Positions 44,992-54,026 of a stretch of DNA of 64,000 nucleotides are shown one piece after another. Each line of letters opens with the position of its first letter. Position 1 is the first letter of the stretch. Source of the stretch: Candidatus Omnitrophota bacterium (lineage in GTDB: Bacteria; Omnitrophota; Gorgyraeia; Gygaellales; JAQTUX01); NCBI GenBank assembly GCA_028707125.1, contig JAQTUX010000001.1, forward strand, positions 368,807-432,806. The letters are read 5' to 3'. Below the pieces are notes generated by a model. That model ran no database searches, was not told where the DNA came from, and saw only the letters and a list, made by a program, of their open reading frames with translations. A program made the translations under genes and the position numbers.

Positions 44992-46038
44992 ATGATTATA
45001 AGGATTAAAGAACTGCTTAAGAATATATCGCTGGCTGCCGCATCTTCTTTTATTGTTTTGTTTATAATTAATTATTTTGTGGGTATATTCTTTGATAAAG
45101 AGATCTCCAGGGTGCAATGGGCGCAGGACCATACGGTAAGATTAAGGATGTCGGATAACCCCGAGATAATGTTTGAGGCCACCCCTAATATAGGGGAGGC
45201 AAACAGCCAGGGGCTGAGGGATTTTGAGTATAGTTTTAAGAAGCCCAATGGCACACGCAGGATCGCGGTAATCGGTGATTCCATATCCTATGGTATAGGA
45301 GTTGAAGTAGAGGAGTCATGGCCTAAGCAGCTGGAAAAGAAATTGAATGAAGATAACGCCGGCGCCAGATTTGAGGTCATAAATTTTTCCGTTCCCGCTT
45401 ATTCAACCGTGCAGGAAGCGGAGGTCCTGAGGACCAAGGCGGTAAAATATGACCCGGACCTTGTCATCATAGCGGCCTTTGAGAATGATAACGCCATTTA
45501 CAGTTCGGAGATGAATAAAATATTTTCCAGTGAAGCGTCTCCGGATTATTTTGACAGCGTGCATGTTTTGTTCGACCCCGGGCTATCCGGCTTTCAAAGG
45601 TCTATCTACAGCAGCAGCCTCGGAAAGTTTATCAGGTACAGGCTTGCCCTGCTGAAGGATTCTGGTTTAAATAGATCAGGTATCCTGAGATATCCCAGCC
45701 CCGGCAGACATATAAGATATATCAGCGAATATTACAACGACGTTGATGTTATCGGTTCGGGCTTTAAGAAGATAAGTTCAGTACTCAGAAAGCACAGGCT
45801 GCCTTGCCTGGTAGTATTTTTCAGTCATACGGAAAACACGGTTGTCCGCGATAAGATCAGCGGGATATGCCGGGAAAACAGCATCGCCTTTATGGATACA
45901 ATGCACCTTTTTCCATACAAAGAAGAGGACATCAAGGGAAGTTATTATATAGATAACTGCCATCTGACGCCGTATGCCCATGCGCTTTATGCCGATGAGG
46001 TTTATCTGAGATTGAGATCAATGGGGGTCGCGGGATAG
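44992..46038 (+). CDS. Membrane-anchored SGNH/GDSL-like hydrolase
   Basis: 348 residues. N-terminal helix (about 12-33), then SGNH domain with IAVIGDSISYGIGVE (Ser97), FENDNA in block III and DNCHLTPYAHAL as the dyad. It is most like the protein at 25267 (shared DxCHxTPxxxxL) even though almost 20 kb separate them. A complete catalytic set is visible. It starts 4 nt after the GT2 stop. Confidence 0.83.
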   Translation: MIIRIKELLKNISLAAASSFIVLFIINYFVGIFFDKEISRVQWAQDHTVRLRMSDNPEIMFEATPNIGEANSQGLRDFEYSFKKPNGTRRIAVIGDSISYGIGVEVEESWPKQLEKKLNEDNAGARFEVINFSVPAYSTVQEAEVLRTKAVKYDPDLVIIAAFENDNAIYSSEMNKIFSSEASPDYFDSVHVLFDPGLSGFQRSIYSSSLGKFIRYRLALLKDSGLNRSGILRYPSPGRHIRYISEYYNDVDVIGSGFKKISSVLRKHRLPCLVVFFSHTENTVVRDKISGICRENSIAFMDTMHLFPYKEEDIKGSYYIDNCHLTPYAHALYADEVYLRLRSMGVAG

Positions 46039-46053
46039 GGACTGACCGCTATT

Positions 46054-47616
46054 ATGGACCGGTTTGTATTCAGACAGAAGATAGTGTATGTTTTAGCCGG
46101 CATAATGCTGGCCTTAGCCGCCCTTGAGCTGGGTATGCGCATAACAGGCAAGGTCCTAAGTTATAGACAAAACAGGCGCAACACAATGGCATTACAGCGC
46201 AGTGGCGCATACCGCATTTTATGCCTGGGCGAGTCCACCACCGCGGGGCAGTGGCCGCTTTTCCTGGAAGAGATGCTTAATGAGAAGAAAACAGGGCTGA
46301 AATTTACGGTGATAGATAAGGGCGTCCCGGGGACCAACACCGGTTTCATAGTATCTATGCTGGAAGAGAATATTGACCGGTATAAACCCGATATGGTGAT
46401 CACCATGATGGGGGCTAATGACGTTTGGACCAATATAGTATACAGGGGCACCCTGGCTGTGAGGACGGAGATATTTCTTAAAAATTTCAGGATATATAAG
46501 CTATTCAGAATATTAGCGGTGAATATTGCCGGGAAGATCCAGATAAGGCATGACGTAAAAGAGGCGGCCACTGCCCCGGTCCCCGAACATGATTACCTGA
46601 AATTGGCCGGTTCCTATGAGGCGCAAGGGCAATATGGCGAAGCGATCGCCATGTACCGCAAGGCCATCGAGGCCGATCCGGATAATAGCCGCATATATCA
46701 GACGTTAGGCATGCATTATCGTGAACAGGAAAAATACGAAGAGGCCGAACGCGTCCTGCAACGAGCCATTGAAATCGACCCGCGTAATGATTATGCGTAT
46801 GTAGAGCTGGGGCGTTGTTATCTGGAGAGAAAGATGTGGGATAAGGGGATACCGGTATTGGAAAAGGCCATAGATATTAATCCTCGTGAAACATACGCTT
46901 ATTTATTCCTGGGCATGGCCCTTAATGAGCTGCAGCAATGCGATAAGGCGATAGGGATATTAAAAGGCGCGCTGAACAGCGATCCGGATAATGTGTTTGC
47001 GCTGGAGGCGCTTGCGATATGCTCTGAGGGCCCGGGGTTATTCAAGGAACGGGAATACGCGTTTAAGAGATTGATAGCCCGTAATCACAGGGCCGCCTGG
47101 GCTTATGTTGAGCTGGGGCGCAGTTATGGCAAGCAGGGCAGGTTTGCCGAAGAGAGGGCTTTATATGAGAGTGGTATCGAGTCGTATCAGCGAAAAGACT
47201 TCCTCTACCGCCTGATCGCGTTATCTTTTGAGAAGGAAGGAAGACATAATATGGCAAGAAGGTATTTTAATATGGCCGCGGAGATGTCGATGAAACAGTA
47301 TGATCATATAATGGCGCAGAATTATCGGCTCCTGAAAGATATCGTTAAAAGCAGGGGATTGCAGCTGGTATGCGTGCAATATCCAATGCGCAGCGCAGAG
47401 CCGTTAAAGGCGATGTTTGAGGTTACCGAGGGGGTTATTTTCGCAGATAATGAGAAAATATTTAAAGACGCTGTAGCGGCAGGCGGATATGGGGAATATT
47501 TTGTAGATAATTTCGGCGGCGACTTCGGCCATTGCACCGATAAAGGCAACCGCCTGTTAGCCGGGAATATAGCCGATACCATAGAAAGGGAATATTTCAG
47601 TGGAATGCCGCGATAG
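46054..47616 (+). CDS. SGNH hydrolase with TPR repeats inserted in the catalytic domain
   Basis: 520 residues. N-terminal helix (about 8-26). SGNH block I is LCLGESTTAGQ (Ser61, GEST in place of GDSL) and block III is MMGANDVWT (Asn122). From about residue 178 to 412 follow five to six TPR units (for example AGSYEAQGQYGEAIAMYRKA and LGMHYREQEKYEEAERVLQR). The SGNH fold then resumes with CVQYPMRS, DNEKIFKD and the dyad D490-x2-H493 in GGDFGHCTDKGNRLLA. The repeats therefore interrupt one hydrolase domain rather than sit beside it. A paralog with the same plan is at 55096. The TPRs may bind a scaffold or partner. Confidence 0.85.
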   Translation: MDRFVFRQKIVYVLAGIMLALAALELGMRITGKVLSYRQNRRNTMALQRSGAYRILCLGESTTAGQWPLFLEEMLNEKKTGLKFTVIDKGVPGTNTGFIVSMLEENIDRYKPDMVITMMGANDVWTNIVYRGTLAVRTEIFLKNFRIYKLFRILAVNIAGKIQIRHDVKEAATAPVPEHDYLKLAGSYEAQGQYGEAIAMYRKAIEADPDNSRIYQTLGMHYREQEKYEEAERVLQRAIEIDPRNDYAYVELGRCYLERKMWDKGIPVLEKAIDINPRETYAYLFLGMALNELQQCDKAIGILKGALNSDPDNVFALEALAICSEGPGLFKEREYAFKRLIARNHRAAWAYVELGRSYGKQGRFAEERALYESGIESYQRKDFLYRLIALSFEKEGRHNMARRYFNMAAEMSMKQYDHIMAQNYRLLKDIVKSRGLQLVCVQYPMRSAEPLKAMFEVTEGVIFADNEKIFKDAVAAGGYGEYFVDNFGGDFGHCTDKGNRLLAGNIADTIEREYFSGMPR

Positions 47617-49012
47617 GGCTGTTTATTTACCAGGGTTTTTTCATAAGCCGGAGAACATATTTGCTATTATAGGGTTAATGTGGGGAATCCTGTTTGTATT
47701 TATAACCCCTCCTTTTCAGGCCCCTGATGAGGACCTTCATTTTTACCGCGCCTTTCATGTTTCCGAAGGCAATATAAAAGCTTCATTGCGCTCGGGCACG
47801 GCCGGGGGCCATCTGCCGCGCAGCCTCGAAGACACGGTCAAGGTCTTTTCCGGCGTGTCTTTTTTCCATAAGCATAAACAGAAAATAGGGGATATTATTT
47901 CTGCTGCCGGCCGTCCGCTTGACAGTGAAGACAGGGTATTTATTAATTTAAGGGCTATGGCGCGGCTCTCCCCGGTTGCCTATATCCCGCAGGCCCTGGG
48001 CATTATGCTGGGCAGGCTATTCGATCTCCCCGTGTTAATACTGATGTATCTGGGCCGTATATTTAACCTGTTATTCTGGATATTGGTCATGCGCCGCGCC
48101 ATCAAAAACATCCCGTTACTTAAATGGGGCGTTTTGCTGTTAGCCCTTATGCCCATGTCGTTGTTTCTGGCCTCTTCCCTGAGCGCTGACGCGATGACAA
48201 ACGCCCTGTCATTTCTTTTGATCGCGGTATTCCTGCGATGCGCGTTTGATAAGGGCGTATCCGTTATAAGCAGGAGAGAATTGGCCGTATTATTTTTATA
48301 CTCTGGCCTGGCCGCCCTAAGCAAGCCGTACCTGTTTCTTGCATTATTGTTTCTTTTGATCCCGCGGGAGAAGTTTTGTTGCCTGAGAAGTTACCTTAAG
48401 GTATTTTTCTCATTGTTGTTTACCGGCATAGTTGTTCAGGGCATATGGTGCTTTACGATCAGGGAGCTGTTTGTGAGTATCAGGGCGGGAGTGGAAGCGT
48501 TGCCGCACATTTCTCTCGTTGTATTCGACCCCCTTAAGTACCTCGCGGTTTTGATCGGGACGCTGTATGCGAACGGGTTTTTTTACGCCGATTCGTTCAT
48601 AGGCAGGCTTGGCTGGCTGGATACTCCCTTGCCGTTATTTCTGGTTATCTCGTATTACGCTGTCTTGATCCTCGTCCCTGTTCTTGAGCGCCCCTCCGGG
48701 ATAACGATCCATTACAGGCAGAGAGTTGTGGCGCTTATAACAGCATTGGCGGGGTTTATTTTCGTGTTTACATCTCAGTATCTGTCTTATACGCCTTTAT
48801 GGGGCGATATTATTGAAGGGGTGCAGGGCAGGTATTTCATTCCTTTCGCGCCGGTGTTATTCTTGATCCTCTATAACGGTAATATGCCGTTTAATATCAG
48901 GCGCTACGCTGCCATAGTAACAGGTTATGCCGTATTCGCGTTAAGTTACACATTGGTAGTTCTGGCGTGCCGGTATTATCTCCCGGTTGAATTTTATAAC
49001 GCCCTCAGGTAA
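47600..49012 (+). CDS. DUF2142-like polytopic membrane protein
   Basis: 470 residues, GTG start 17 nt inside the upstream gene. About 10-11 helices; the first periplasmic loop has PPFQAPDEDLHFYRAFHVSEG, the pattern of DUF2142 proteins, which sit in surface polysaccharide clusters and look like GT-C glycosyltransferases. A later GVQGRYFIPFAP segment also fits that family. The Asp-Glu in the first loop would be the catalytic candidate. Confidence 0.8.
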   Translation: MECRDRAVYLPGFFHKPENIFAIIGLMWGILFVFITPPFQAPDEDLHFYRAFHVSEGNIKASLRSGTAGGHLPRSLEDTVKVFSGVSFFHKHKQKIGDIISAAGRPLDSEDRVFINLRAMARLSPVAYIPQALGIMLGRLFDLPVLILMYLGRIFNLLFWILVMRRAIKNIPLLKWGVLLLALMPMSLFLASSLSADAMTNALSFLLIAVFLRCAFDKGVSVISRRELAVLFLYSGLAALSKPYLFLALLFLLIPREKFCCLRSYLKVFFSLLFTGIVVQGIWCFTIRELFVSIRAGVEALPHISLVVFDPLKYLAVLIGTLYANGFFYADSFIGRLGWLDTPLPLFLVISYYAVLILVPVLERPSGITIHYRQRVVALITALAGFIFVFTSQYLSYTPLWGDIIEGVQGRYFIPFAPVLFLILYNGNMPFNIRRYAAIVTGYAVFALSYTLVVLACRYYLPVEFYNALR

Positions 49013-49045
49013 ATGACGGCGTTTTAAAATGACGGCTAATATACC

Positions 49046-51109
49046 ATGATCGTCATGAAACCGATATTGTATTATATCGACCCGGGTTCGGGGCTGCCTT
49101 TCTCGGGCTCGGGCCCGTTAATATCGGGCTTGCTGGCCGGGGTCATCGGATTTCTTTTGTTCGGCCTTAAGTGTCTTTTCAGGTTATTCAGAAGGCGCAT
49201 TCCGCAGTTAATCTTAGTTGTTATCATAGCATTGATCATAATGATTGTGAGGTCAGATATGTTTAAAGGGCTATTTATGCAGGATTCAAAGAAAGTAATC
49301 ATTTTAGGAATGGATGGTCTGGAGCCGGGTATCGTAGAGAAATTGATGAGGGAGGGGAGATTGCCGAATTTTTCCCGCCTGAAAGATATAGGCGCTTATA
49401 GCAAGCTGCATACATCTATTCCCTCTGAATCAGCGGTCGCCTGGACCAGCTTTTATACGGGGACAAATCCCGGCAAACACGGAATATACGATTTTATCAT
49501 GCCGCGGTTTGAGAATTATCTGCCATATTTGAGCCTGACCAATACGCGCGCGGGAAGAGGCATCGCCAGGTACCAGCAGGGCGATGCGTTCTGGGATATT
49601 GCCTCAAGACATAGAATACCCAGCACTATATTATTCTGCCCTAATACCTTTCCGCCGGATAAGATCTACGGAAAGATGCTTTCCGGAATGGGGGTTACGG
49701 ATTTGCGGGGGACGATGGGCACCTTTTCCTTTTATACAACCGCGCAGCCCTCCGGTAAAAAGGATACCGGCGGCCAGGTTTATTATGTAAAGGCCGAAGG
49801 CAACAGGATAAATACTTCTTTATTGGGGCCCAGGGATTCCTCGGGAAGCAAAAAGAAGGATTTCGCTATTCCTATGAAGATCGTTTTGCATCCCGAAAAG
49901 GGGATGGCCTCTATTGAGTTGGATAATAAGAGATTTGAATTGCGTGAATCCGAATGGTCCGCGTGGACAAGGATCAGGTTTAAGATCGGCGCGATAAAAA
50001 AAGTAAGCGGTACATGCAAATTTTACCTGAAGCGGATAGGCCCTGTTTTTGAACTTTATGTAAGCGCGATAAATATCGACCCCAGGCATCCGGCTTTTGC
50101 CGTCTCCTATCCTGAGGATTACGCGGCCAAGATCGCCGAAGAGACAGGGATGTATTCTACCTTAGGCATGCCTCATGATACCTGGGCGTTGAATGAAAAC
50201 AGGATCGCCTACGGGACATATCTTCAGCAGTCAGACAGTATCTTTTCTGAAAGAGAGGCGATATTTAGAAATGAGTTGAAGAAATTCAGCAGGGGCATAT
50301 TTTTCTTTTATTTCGGCACGTCCGATTCCCTTCAGCATATGTTCTGGCGTTTCAGCGGCCCCGGACACCCTGATTCCGGCAGAGGCCTGCCCGGACCTTA
50401 CGGCGATGTGATCGAGACGCATTACCAGCGCCTGGACGGGATCCTGGGAGAGGTGTTGGATGGCTGCGTGGATAACAATACGTTGGTGATTGTGCTTTCT
50501 GACCATGGGTTCACGGCTTTCCGCAGGGCAGTGCATATAAACAGGTGGTTGATAGAAAATGGCTTTATGCGTCTTAAAGGCGGCGAAAAGGCAGGCGAGG
50601 AGTTTTTTGCTAATGTGGACTGGGCAAGGACCCGGGCCTATAGCCTGGGATTTGGCGGCATTTACATAAACCGGATCAATCGCGAGAGGGAGGGCATTGT
50701 ATATCCGGGTAATGATAGCGAGGATGTAAAAGGCGCCATAAAGAAGAAACTGCTTGGTTTAAAAGACCCCAGGACGGGCCAGAAGGTGGTTAATAATGTC
50801 TATATCGGGAAAGAAATATTCCAGGGTCCCAATACAGATAAGGCGCCGGACCTATTTATAGGATTTGATCACGGATTCAGGGCGTCATGGCAGACAGCCC
50901 TGGGCGCCGCGCCCGAGGCGCTTATTGAAGACAATATGAAAAACTGGGGAGGAGACCACCTGGTTGATCCCGCTCTGGTGCCGGGCATATTATTGGTCAA
51001 CAGGAAAATAGAGCGTAATGATCCCAACATAGTTGATATAGTCCCTACGATTCTAAGATTTTATGGCATTGAACCCCCGGATGATCTTGACGGCCGGCCC
51101 TTATTTTAG
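49046..51109 (+). CDS. Alkaline-phosphatase-superfamily phosphodiesterase/transferase with membrane N-terminus
   Basis: 687 residues. The first 75 hold two membrane helices behind YYIDPGSGLPFSGSG, a motif common in small bacterial membrane proteins. The enzyme domain starts at KVIILGMDGLEPGIV (metal ligand Asp90), has a nucleophile candidate Ser129 in IPSESAVAWTSF followed by YTGTNPGKHGIYDF, then FFYFGTSDSLQHMFW, VLSDHGFTAFRRAVH and a C-terminal DHLVDPALVPGILL, completing the two-metal site. The family includes nucleotide pyrophosphatases, phosphoglycerol transferases and sulfatases; no Cys for a formylglycine sulfatase is present. A periplasmic role on a glycan or phospholipid head group is likely. 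Confidence 0.83.
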   Translation: MIVMKPILYYIDPGSGLPFSGSGPLISGLLAGVIGFLLFGLKCLFRLFRRRIPQLILVVIIALIIMIVRSDMFKGLFMQDSKKVIILGMDGLEPGIVEKLMREGRLPNFSRLKDIGAYSKLHTSIPSESAVAWTSFYTGTNPGKHGIYDFIMPRFENYLPYLSLTNTRAGRGIARYQQGDAFWDIASRHRIPSTILFCPNTFPPDKIYGKMLSGMGVTDLRGTMGTFSFYTTAQPSGKKDTGGQVYYVKAEGNRINTSLLGPRDSSGSKKKDFAIPMKIVLHPEKGMASIELDNKRFELRESEWSAWTRIRFKIGAIKKVSGTCKFYLKRIGPVFELYVSAINIDPRHPAFAVSYPEDYAAKIAEETGMYSTLGMPHDTWALNENRIAYGTYLQQSDSIFSEREAIFRNELKKFSRGIFFFYFGTSDSLQHMFWRFSGPGHPDSGRGLPGPYGDVIETHYQRLDGILGEVLDGCVDNNTLVIVLSDHGFTAFRRAVHINRWLIENGFMRLKGGEKAGEEFFANVDWARTRAYSLGFGGIYINRINREREGIVYPGNDSEDVKGAIKKKLLGLKDPRTGQKVVNNVYIGKEIFQGPNTDKAPDLFIGFDHGFRASWQTALGAAPEALIEDNMKNWGGDHLVDPALVPGILLVNRKIERNDPNIVDIVPTILRFYGIEPPDDLDGRPLF

Positions 51110-51114
51110 AGACC

Positions 51115-51915
51115 ATGCATTATCTTGATGAGTTAGAAAATACAAGTATTTTTATAATCCGGGAAGCCCATTACAAATTTGCAAATATCGCCGCCCTGTG
51201 GTCTATAGGCAAGGATTCCACTACGCTTCTATGGCTTTGCCGCAAGGCGTTTTTCGGTAAGATCCCTTTTCCCATAATCCACATAGATACCGGATACAAG
51301 TTCCCCCAGATGTATAAATTCAGGGATATTTATGCTGAGAAATGGGGATTGGACCTTATTGTCGGCAGGAATGAAAAGGCCATAGAAAAGGGTTCTTCGC
51401 CCGAGAAAGGCAGGTTAGAGTGCTGTGATCTGCTTAAAACCGAGGCCTTAAAACAGACAATAGCCGGGCATGATCTCAAGGCCCTGCTCTTAGGCATAAG
51501 ACGGGATGAGCACGGCATCAGGGCCAAAGAGCGGTATTTTTCTCCGCGCGACGACAAATTCCGATGGGATTATCAAAACCAGCCTGCTGAGCTCTGGGAG
51601 CATTATAAATCCAGCTTAGAAAAAGAAGGACATTTCAGGGTCCACCCGTTGCTCCATTGGACAGAACTGAATATCTGGCAATATATAAAGAGAGAAAAGA
51701 TCCCTGTAACAGGGCTCTATTTTGCCAGGGGCGGCAAGCGTTATCGCAGCATCGGCTGCGTTCCTTGCTGCCGGCCCGTTGATTCAAAAGCAGATACCAT
51801 AGATAAGATCATAGATGAACTTAAGACGACCCGGATCGCCGAACGCTCAGGAAGGGCGCAGGATAAAGAGAATGCCTATGCGATGCAGAAGTTAAGGTCG
51901 TTAGGGTATATGTAG
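51115..51915 (+). CDS. cysD: Sulfate adenylyltransferase subunit 2 (CysD)
   Basis: 266 residues, slightly shorter than typical CysD (about 300). PP-loop reads WSIGKDSTTLLWLCRKAFFG (S30-S35, with Ile where SGGKDS has Gly), then PFPIIHIDTGYKFPQMYKFR, LLLGIRRDEHGIRAKER, FRVHPLLHWTELNIWQYIKR and RYRSIGCVPCCRPV. With CysN it forms ATP sulfurylase, making adenylyl sulfate from ATP and sulfate. The partner gene lies two genes downstream. No cysC, cysH or sulfotransferase is in the window. Confidence 0.9.
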   Translation: MHYLDELENTSIFIIREAHYKFANIAALWSIGKDSTTLLWLCRKAFFGKIPFPIIHIDTGYKFPQMYKFRDIYAEKWGLDLIVGRNEKAIEKGSSPEKGRLECCDLLKTEALKQTIAGHDLKALLLGIRRDEHGIRAKERYFSPRDDKFRWDYQNQPAELWEHYKSSLEKEGHFRVHPLLHWTELNIWQYIKREKIPVTGLYFARGGKRYRSIGCVPCCRPVDSKADTIDKIIDELKTTRIAERSGRAQDKENAYAMQKLRSLGYM

Positions 51916-51922
51916 AAAGCCG

Positions 51923-52762
51923 ATGGAATTGACATTAATCTTTATTGTAATAATGATTATGACCGCATTTATATGTGAGTATGTGGATTCAACATTGGGC
52001 ATGGGATACGGTACGGCGCTTACCCCCATCCTTTTACTCTTGGGGTTCAGCCCTTTACAGATCGTGCCTACGATATTGTTATCCGAATTGATCACCGGAA
52101 TATCGGCGGGGCTCCTGCATCATAAGCAGGGCAATGTAGAATTCAAATTAAAGACGAATAATCTTGCTTTGATCTTTCGGAAAGTAAGTTCCCTGGGGTT
52201 TAGAGAAAGTTTCATAAGGGGTGTTTCCAAACATCTGAAGATCGGTCTGTTGCTGGCCGTCTGCAGCGTAATAGGGACTGTTGCCGCGGTCTTTGTCGCG
52301 GTTAACATTCCTAAATTCTGGCTTAACCTCTATATCGGATGTCTGGTGTTTTCAATGGGGATAATTATCATTGTCTGCTTTAATAGAAGTTTCCCCTTTT
52401 CCTGGAGAAAGATTACCTTTTTGGGCATAATTGCTTCTTTTAATAAAGGGATGAGCGGAGGCGGATATGGGCCGTTGGTAACCAGCGGCCAGATTTTATC
52501 CGGGGTTGATGGTAAGAGCGCCGTAGGCATTACCTCTTTGGCCGAAGGTTTGACCTGTGCGGTGGGGGTAATCACCTATCTATTCGTTGCCAAAAATCCC
52601 ATTGATTGGAAATTGGCCCCCTATATTATTACCGGCGCTGTGTTGTCCGTGCCTTTTTCAGTAATAAGCGTAAAAAAGATAACAGGGGAGAGATTAAAAA
52701 TAGCCATCGCCTTGTTTACCATAATACTTGGCGCGGCGACTATTGTACGAACCTTACGTTGA
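51923..52762 (+). CDS. TauE/SafE-family sulfite/sulfur-anion permease
   Basis: 279 residues, about 8 helices. The first helix pair has FICEYVDSTLGMGYGTALTP and the second half SFNKGMSGGGYGPLVTSGQIL, the two inverted-repeat signatures of the TauE/SafE family, where GxGGG marks the transport site. Its position between cysD and cysN, 7 nt after cysD, strongly suggests movement of sulfate, sulfite or a related anion for the same pathway. The direction of transport cannot be told from sequence. Confidence 0.85.
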   Translation: MELTLIFIVIMIMTAFICEYVDSTLGMGYGTALTPILLLLGFSPLQIVPTILLSELITGISAGLLHHKQGNVEFKLKTNNLALIFRKVSSLGFRESFIRGVSKHLKIGLLLAVCSVIGTVAAVFVAVNIPKFWLNLYIGCLVFSMGIIIIVCFNRSFPFSWRKITFLGIIASFNKGMSGGGYGPLVTSGQILSGVDGKSAVGITSLAEGLTCAVGVITYLFVAKNPIDWKLAPYIITGAVLSVPFSVISVKKITGERLKIAIALFTIILGAATIVRTLR

Positions 52763-52763
52763 G

Positions 52764-53993
52764 ATGAATGATGACACGCTTAAATTAGTTATAGTCGGCC
52801 ATGTGGACCACGGCAAATCTACGTTAATAGGCAGGCTGCTGTTTGATACCGGCTCGTTGTCTAAAGATAGGATCGAGGAAATAGAAAAGACCTCAAAGGA
52901 ATTAGGCAAAGAGTTTGAACTCGCCTTCCTGACGGATCATCTTAGGGAAGAAAGGGAAGGGGCCAGGACTATAGATACTACACAGGTTTTCTTTTCCGCC
53001 GGCAAGAGGCATTACGCCATAATTGACGCGCCCGGGCACGTTGAGTTTATAAAAAATATGATCACAGGCACAACGCATGCGGACGTCGCGATCTTAGTGG
53101 TGAGCGTAAAGGAAGGGGTAGAAGAGCAAACCAGGAGGCATGCCTATTTACTGAAAATGTTAGGCATAAGGAATCTGATCGTTGCCGTGAACAAAATGGA
53201 TATGGTTGATTATAGCCGGTCCGAGTTTCTGGCGGTTAAGAGGAAGACGGAGGAATTACTGTCCTTGATCGGTATTGCTGCCCTGGATATCATCCCCATA
53301 TCTGCCAGGGAAGGAGATAATATTATCAGTGATTCAAGGCGAATGCTTTGGCACAGAGGCCGTTCTTTGCTGGAGGTGTTAGATGGGGCAGGTTTAGACG
53401 CGTTTACCGGCAGCGGGATCCTACGCCTTCCGGTACAGGATATGTATAGCATGGGAGATAAAAAGCTCTATGTCGGCAGGGTGGAATCCGGAGAACTCAA
53501 TGAGAAGCAATCGGTATTGGTTCTTCCTTGCAATAAGATGGTAACTGTGGAATCAATTCATAAATTTAAGAAGAGAATACGCAGGGCGGGCATAGGCGAA
53601 TGCGTTGGTTTTATTCTTAAAGAACCGGTAATTATCAGCCGCGGCGAGGTTATTTGCGGGGAAAAAGATGCCCCCGCGATTACCCGGCGTTTTAAGGCTG
53701 TCATATTTTGTATGTCCAACGGGCCTCTTAAAGTTGATGAAGAACTGGTCTTTAAGTGCGTTACTCAGGAGGTTTTATGCCGGGTTGAAAAGATAGAAAG
53801 AAGGATTGATCCCTCTTCGTTGAGGTCATCAGGAAATGACGCGAAGTGCCTGGAATACGCATTGGCGGGAGAGGTCAGCATAAAGACAGAGCAGCCCGTA
53901 GTTATTGATGATTTTCGCAGAGTCAGCCGATTAGGAAGATTCATCTTGGAAAAAGAACACGATGTAGTGGCCGGAGGAATAGTAACTTATTGA
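52764..53993 (+). CDS. cysN: Sulfate adenylyltransferase subunit 1, GTPase (CysN)
   Basis: 409 residues from ATG 52764, 1 nt after the permease stop; an in-frame ATG at 52728 is less likely. EF-Tu-like GTPase: G1 GHVDHGKST (Lys18), switch region TDHLREEREGARTIDT, G3 IIDAPGHVEFIKNM, G4 VNKMD. Beta-barrel domains follow. The LREER(E)x(R)TID motif is diagnostic for CysN/NodQ rather than EF-Tu. No APS kinase domain is fused to it. CysN activates CysD by GTP hydrolysis. Confidence 0.9.
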   Translation: MNDDTLKLVIVGHVDHGKSTLIGRLLFDTGSLSKDRIEEIEKTSKELGKEFELAFLTDHLREEREGARTIDTTQVFFSAGKRHYAIIDAPGHVEFIKNMITGTTHADVAILVVSVKEGVEEQTRRHAYLLKMLGIRNLIVAVNKMDMVDYSRSEFLAVKRKTEELLSLIGIAALDIIPISAREGDNIISDSRRMLWHRGRSLLEVLDGAGLDAFTGSGILRLPVQDMYSMGDKKLYVGRVESGELNEKQSVLVLPCNKMVTVESIHKFKKRIRRAGIGECVGFILKEPVIISRGEVICGEKDAPAITRRFKAVIFCMSNGPLKVDEELVFKCVTQEVLCRVEKIERRIDPSSLRSSGNDAKCLEYALAGEVSIKTEQPVVIDDFRRVSRLGRFILEKEHDVVAGGIVTY

Positions 53994-54019
53994 CTTAGGG
54001 TATTTCTCTGTGTTATTAT
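53990..54019 (+). promoter_or_regulatory. Sigma-70-like promoter for the type II secretion F gene
   Basis: TTGACT at 53990-53995, an 18-base spacer, and TATTAT at 54014-54019, each five of six to consensus. The expected transcription start is about 54025-54027, on the ATG itself, and no SD precedes that ATG, so the mRNA may be leaderless. It overlaps the 3' end of cysN. Confidence 0.55.
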
Positions 54020-54026
54020 AAATCCG

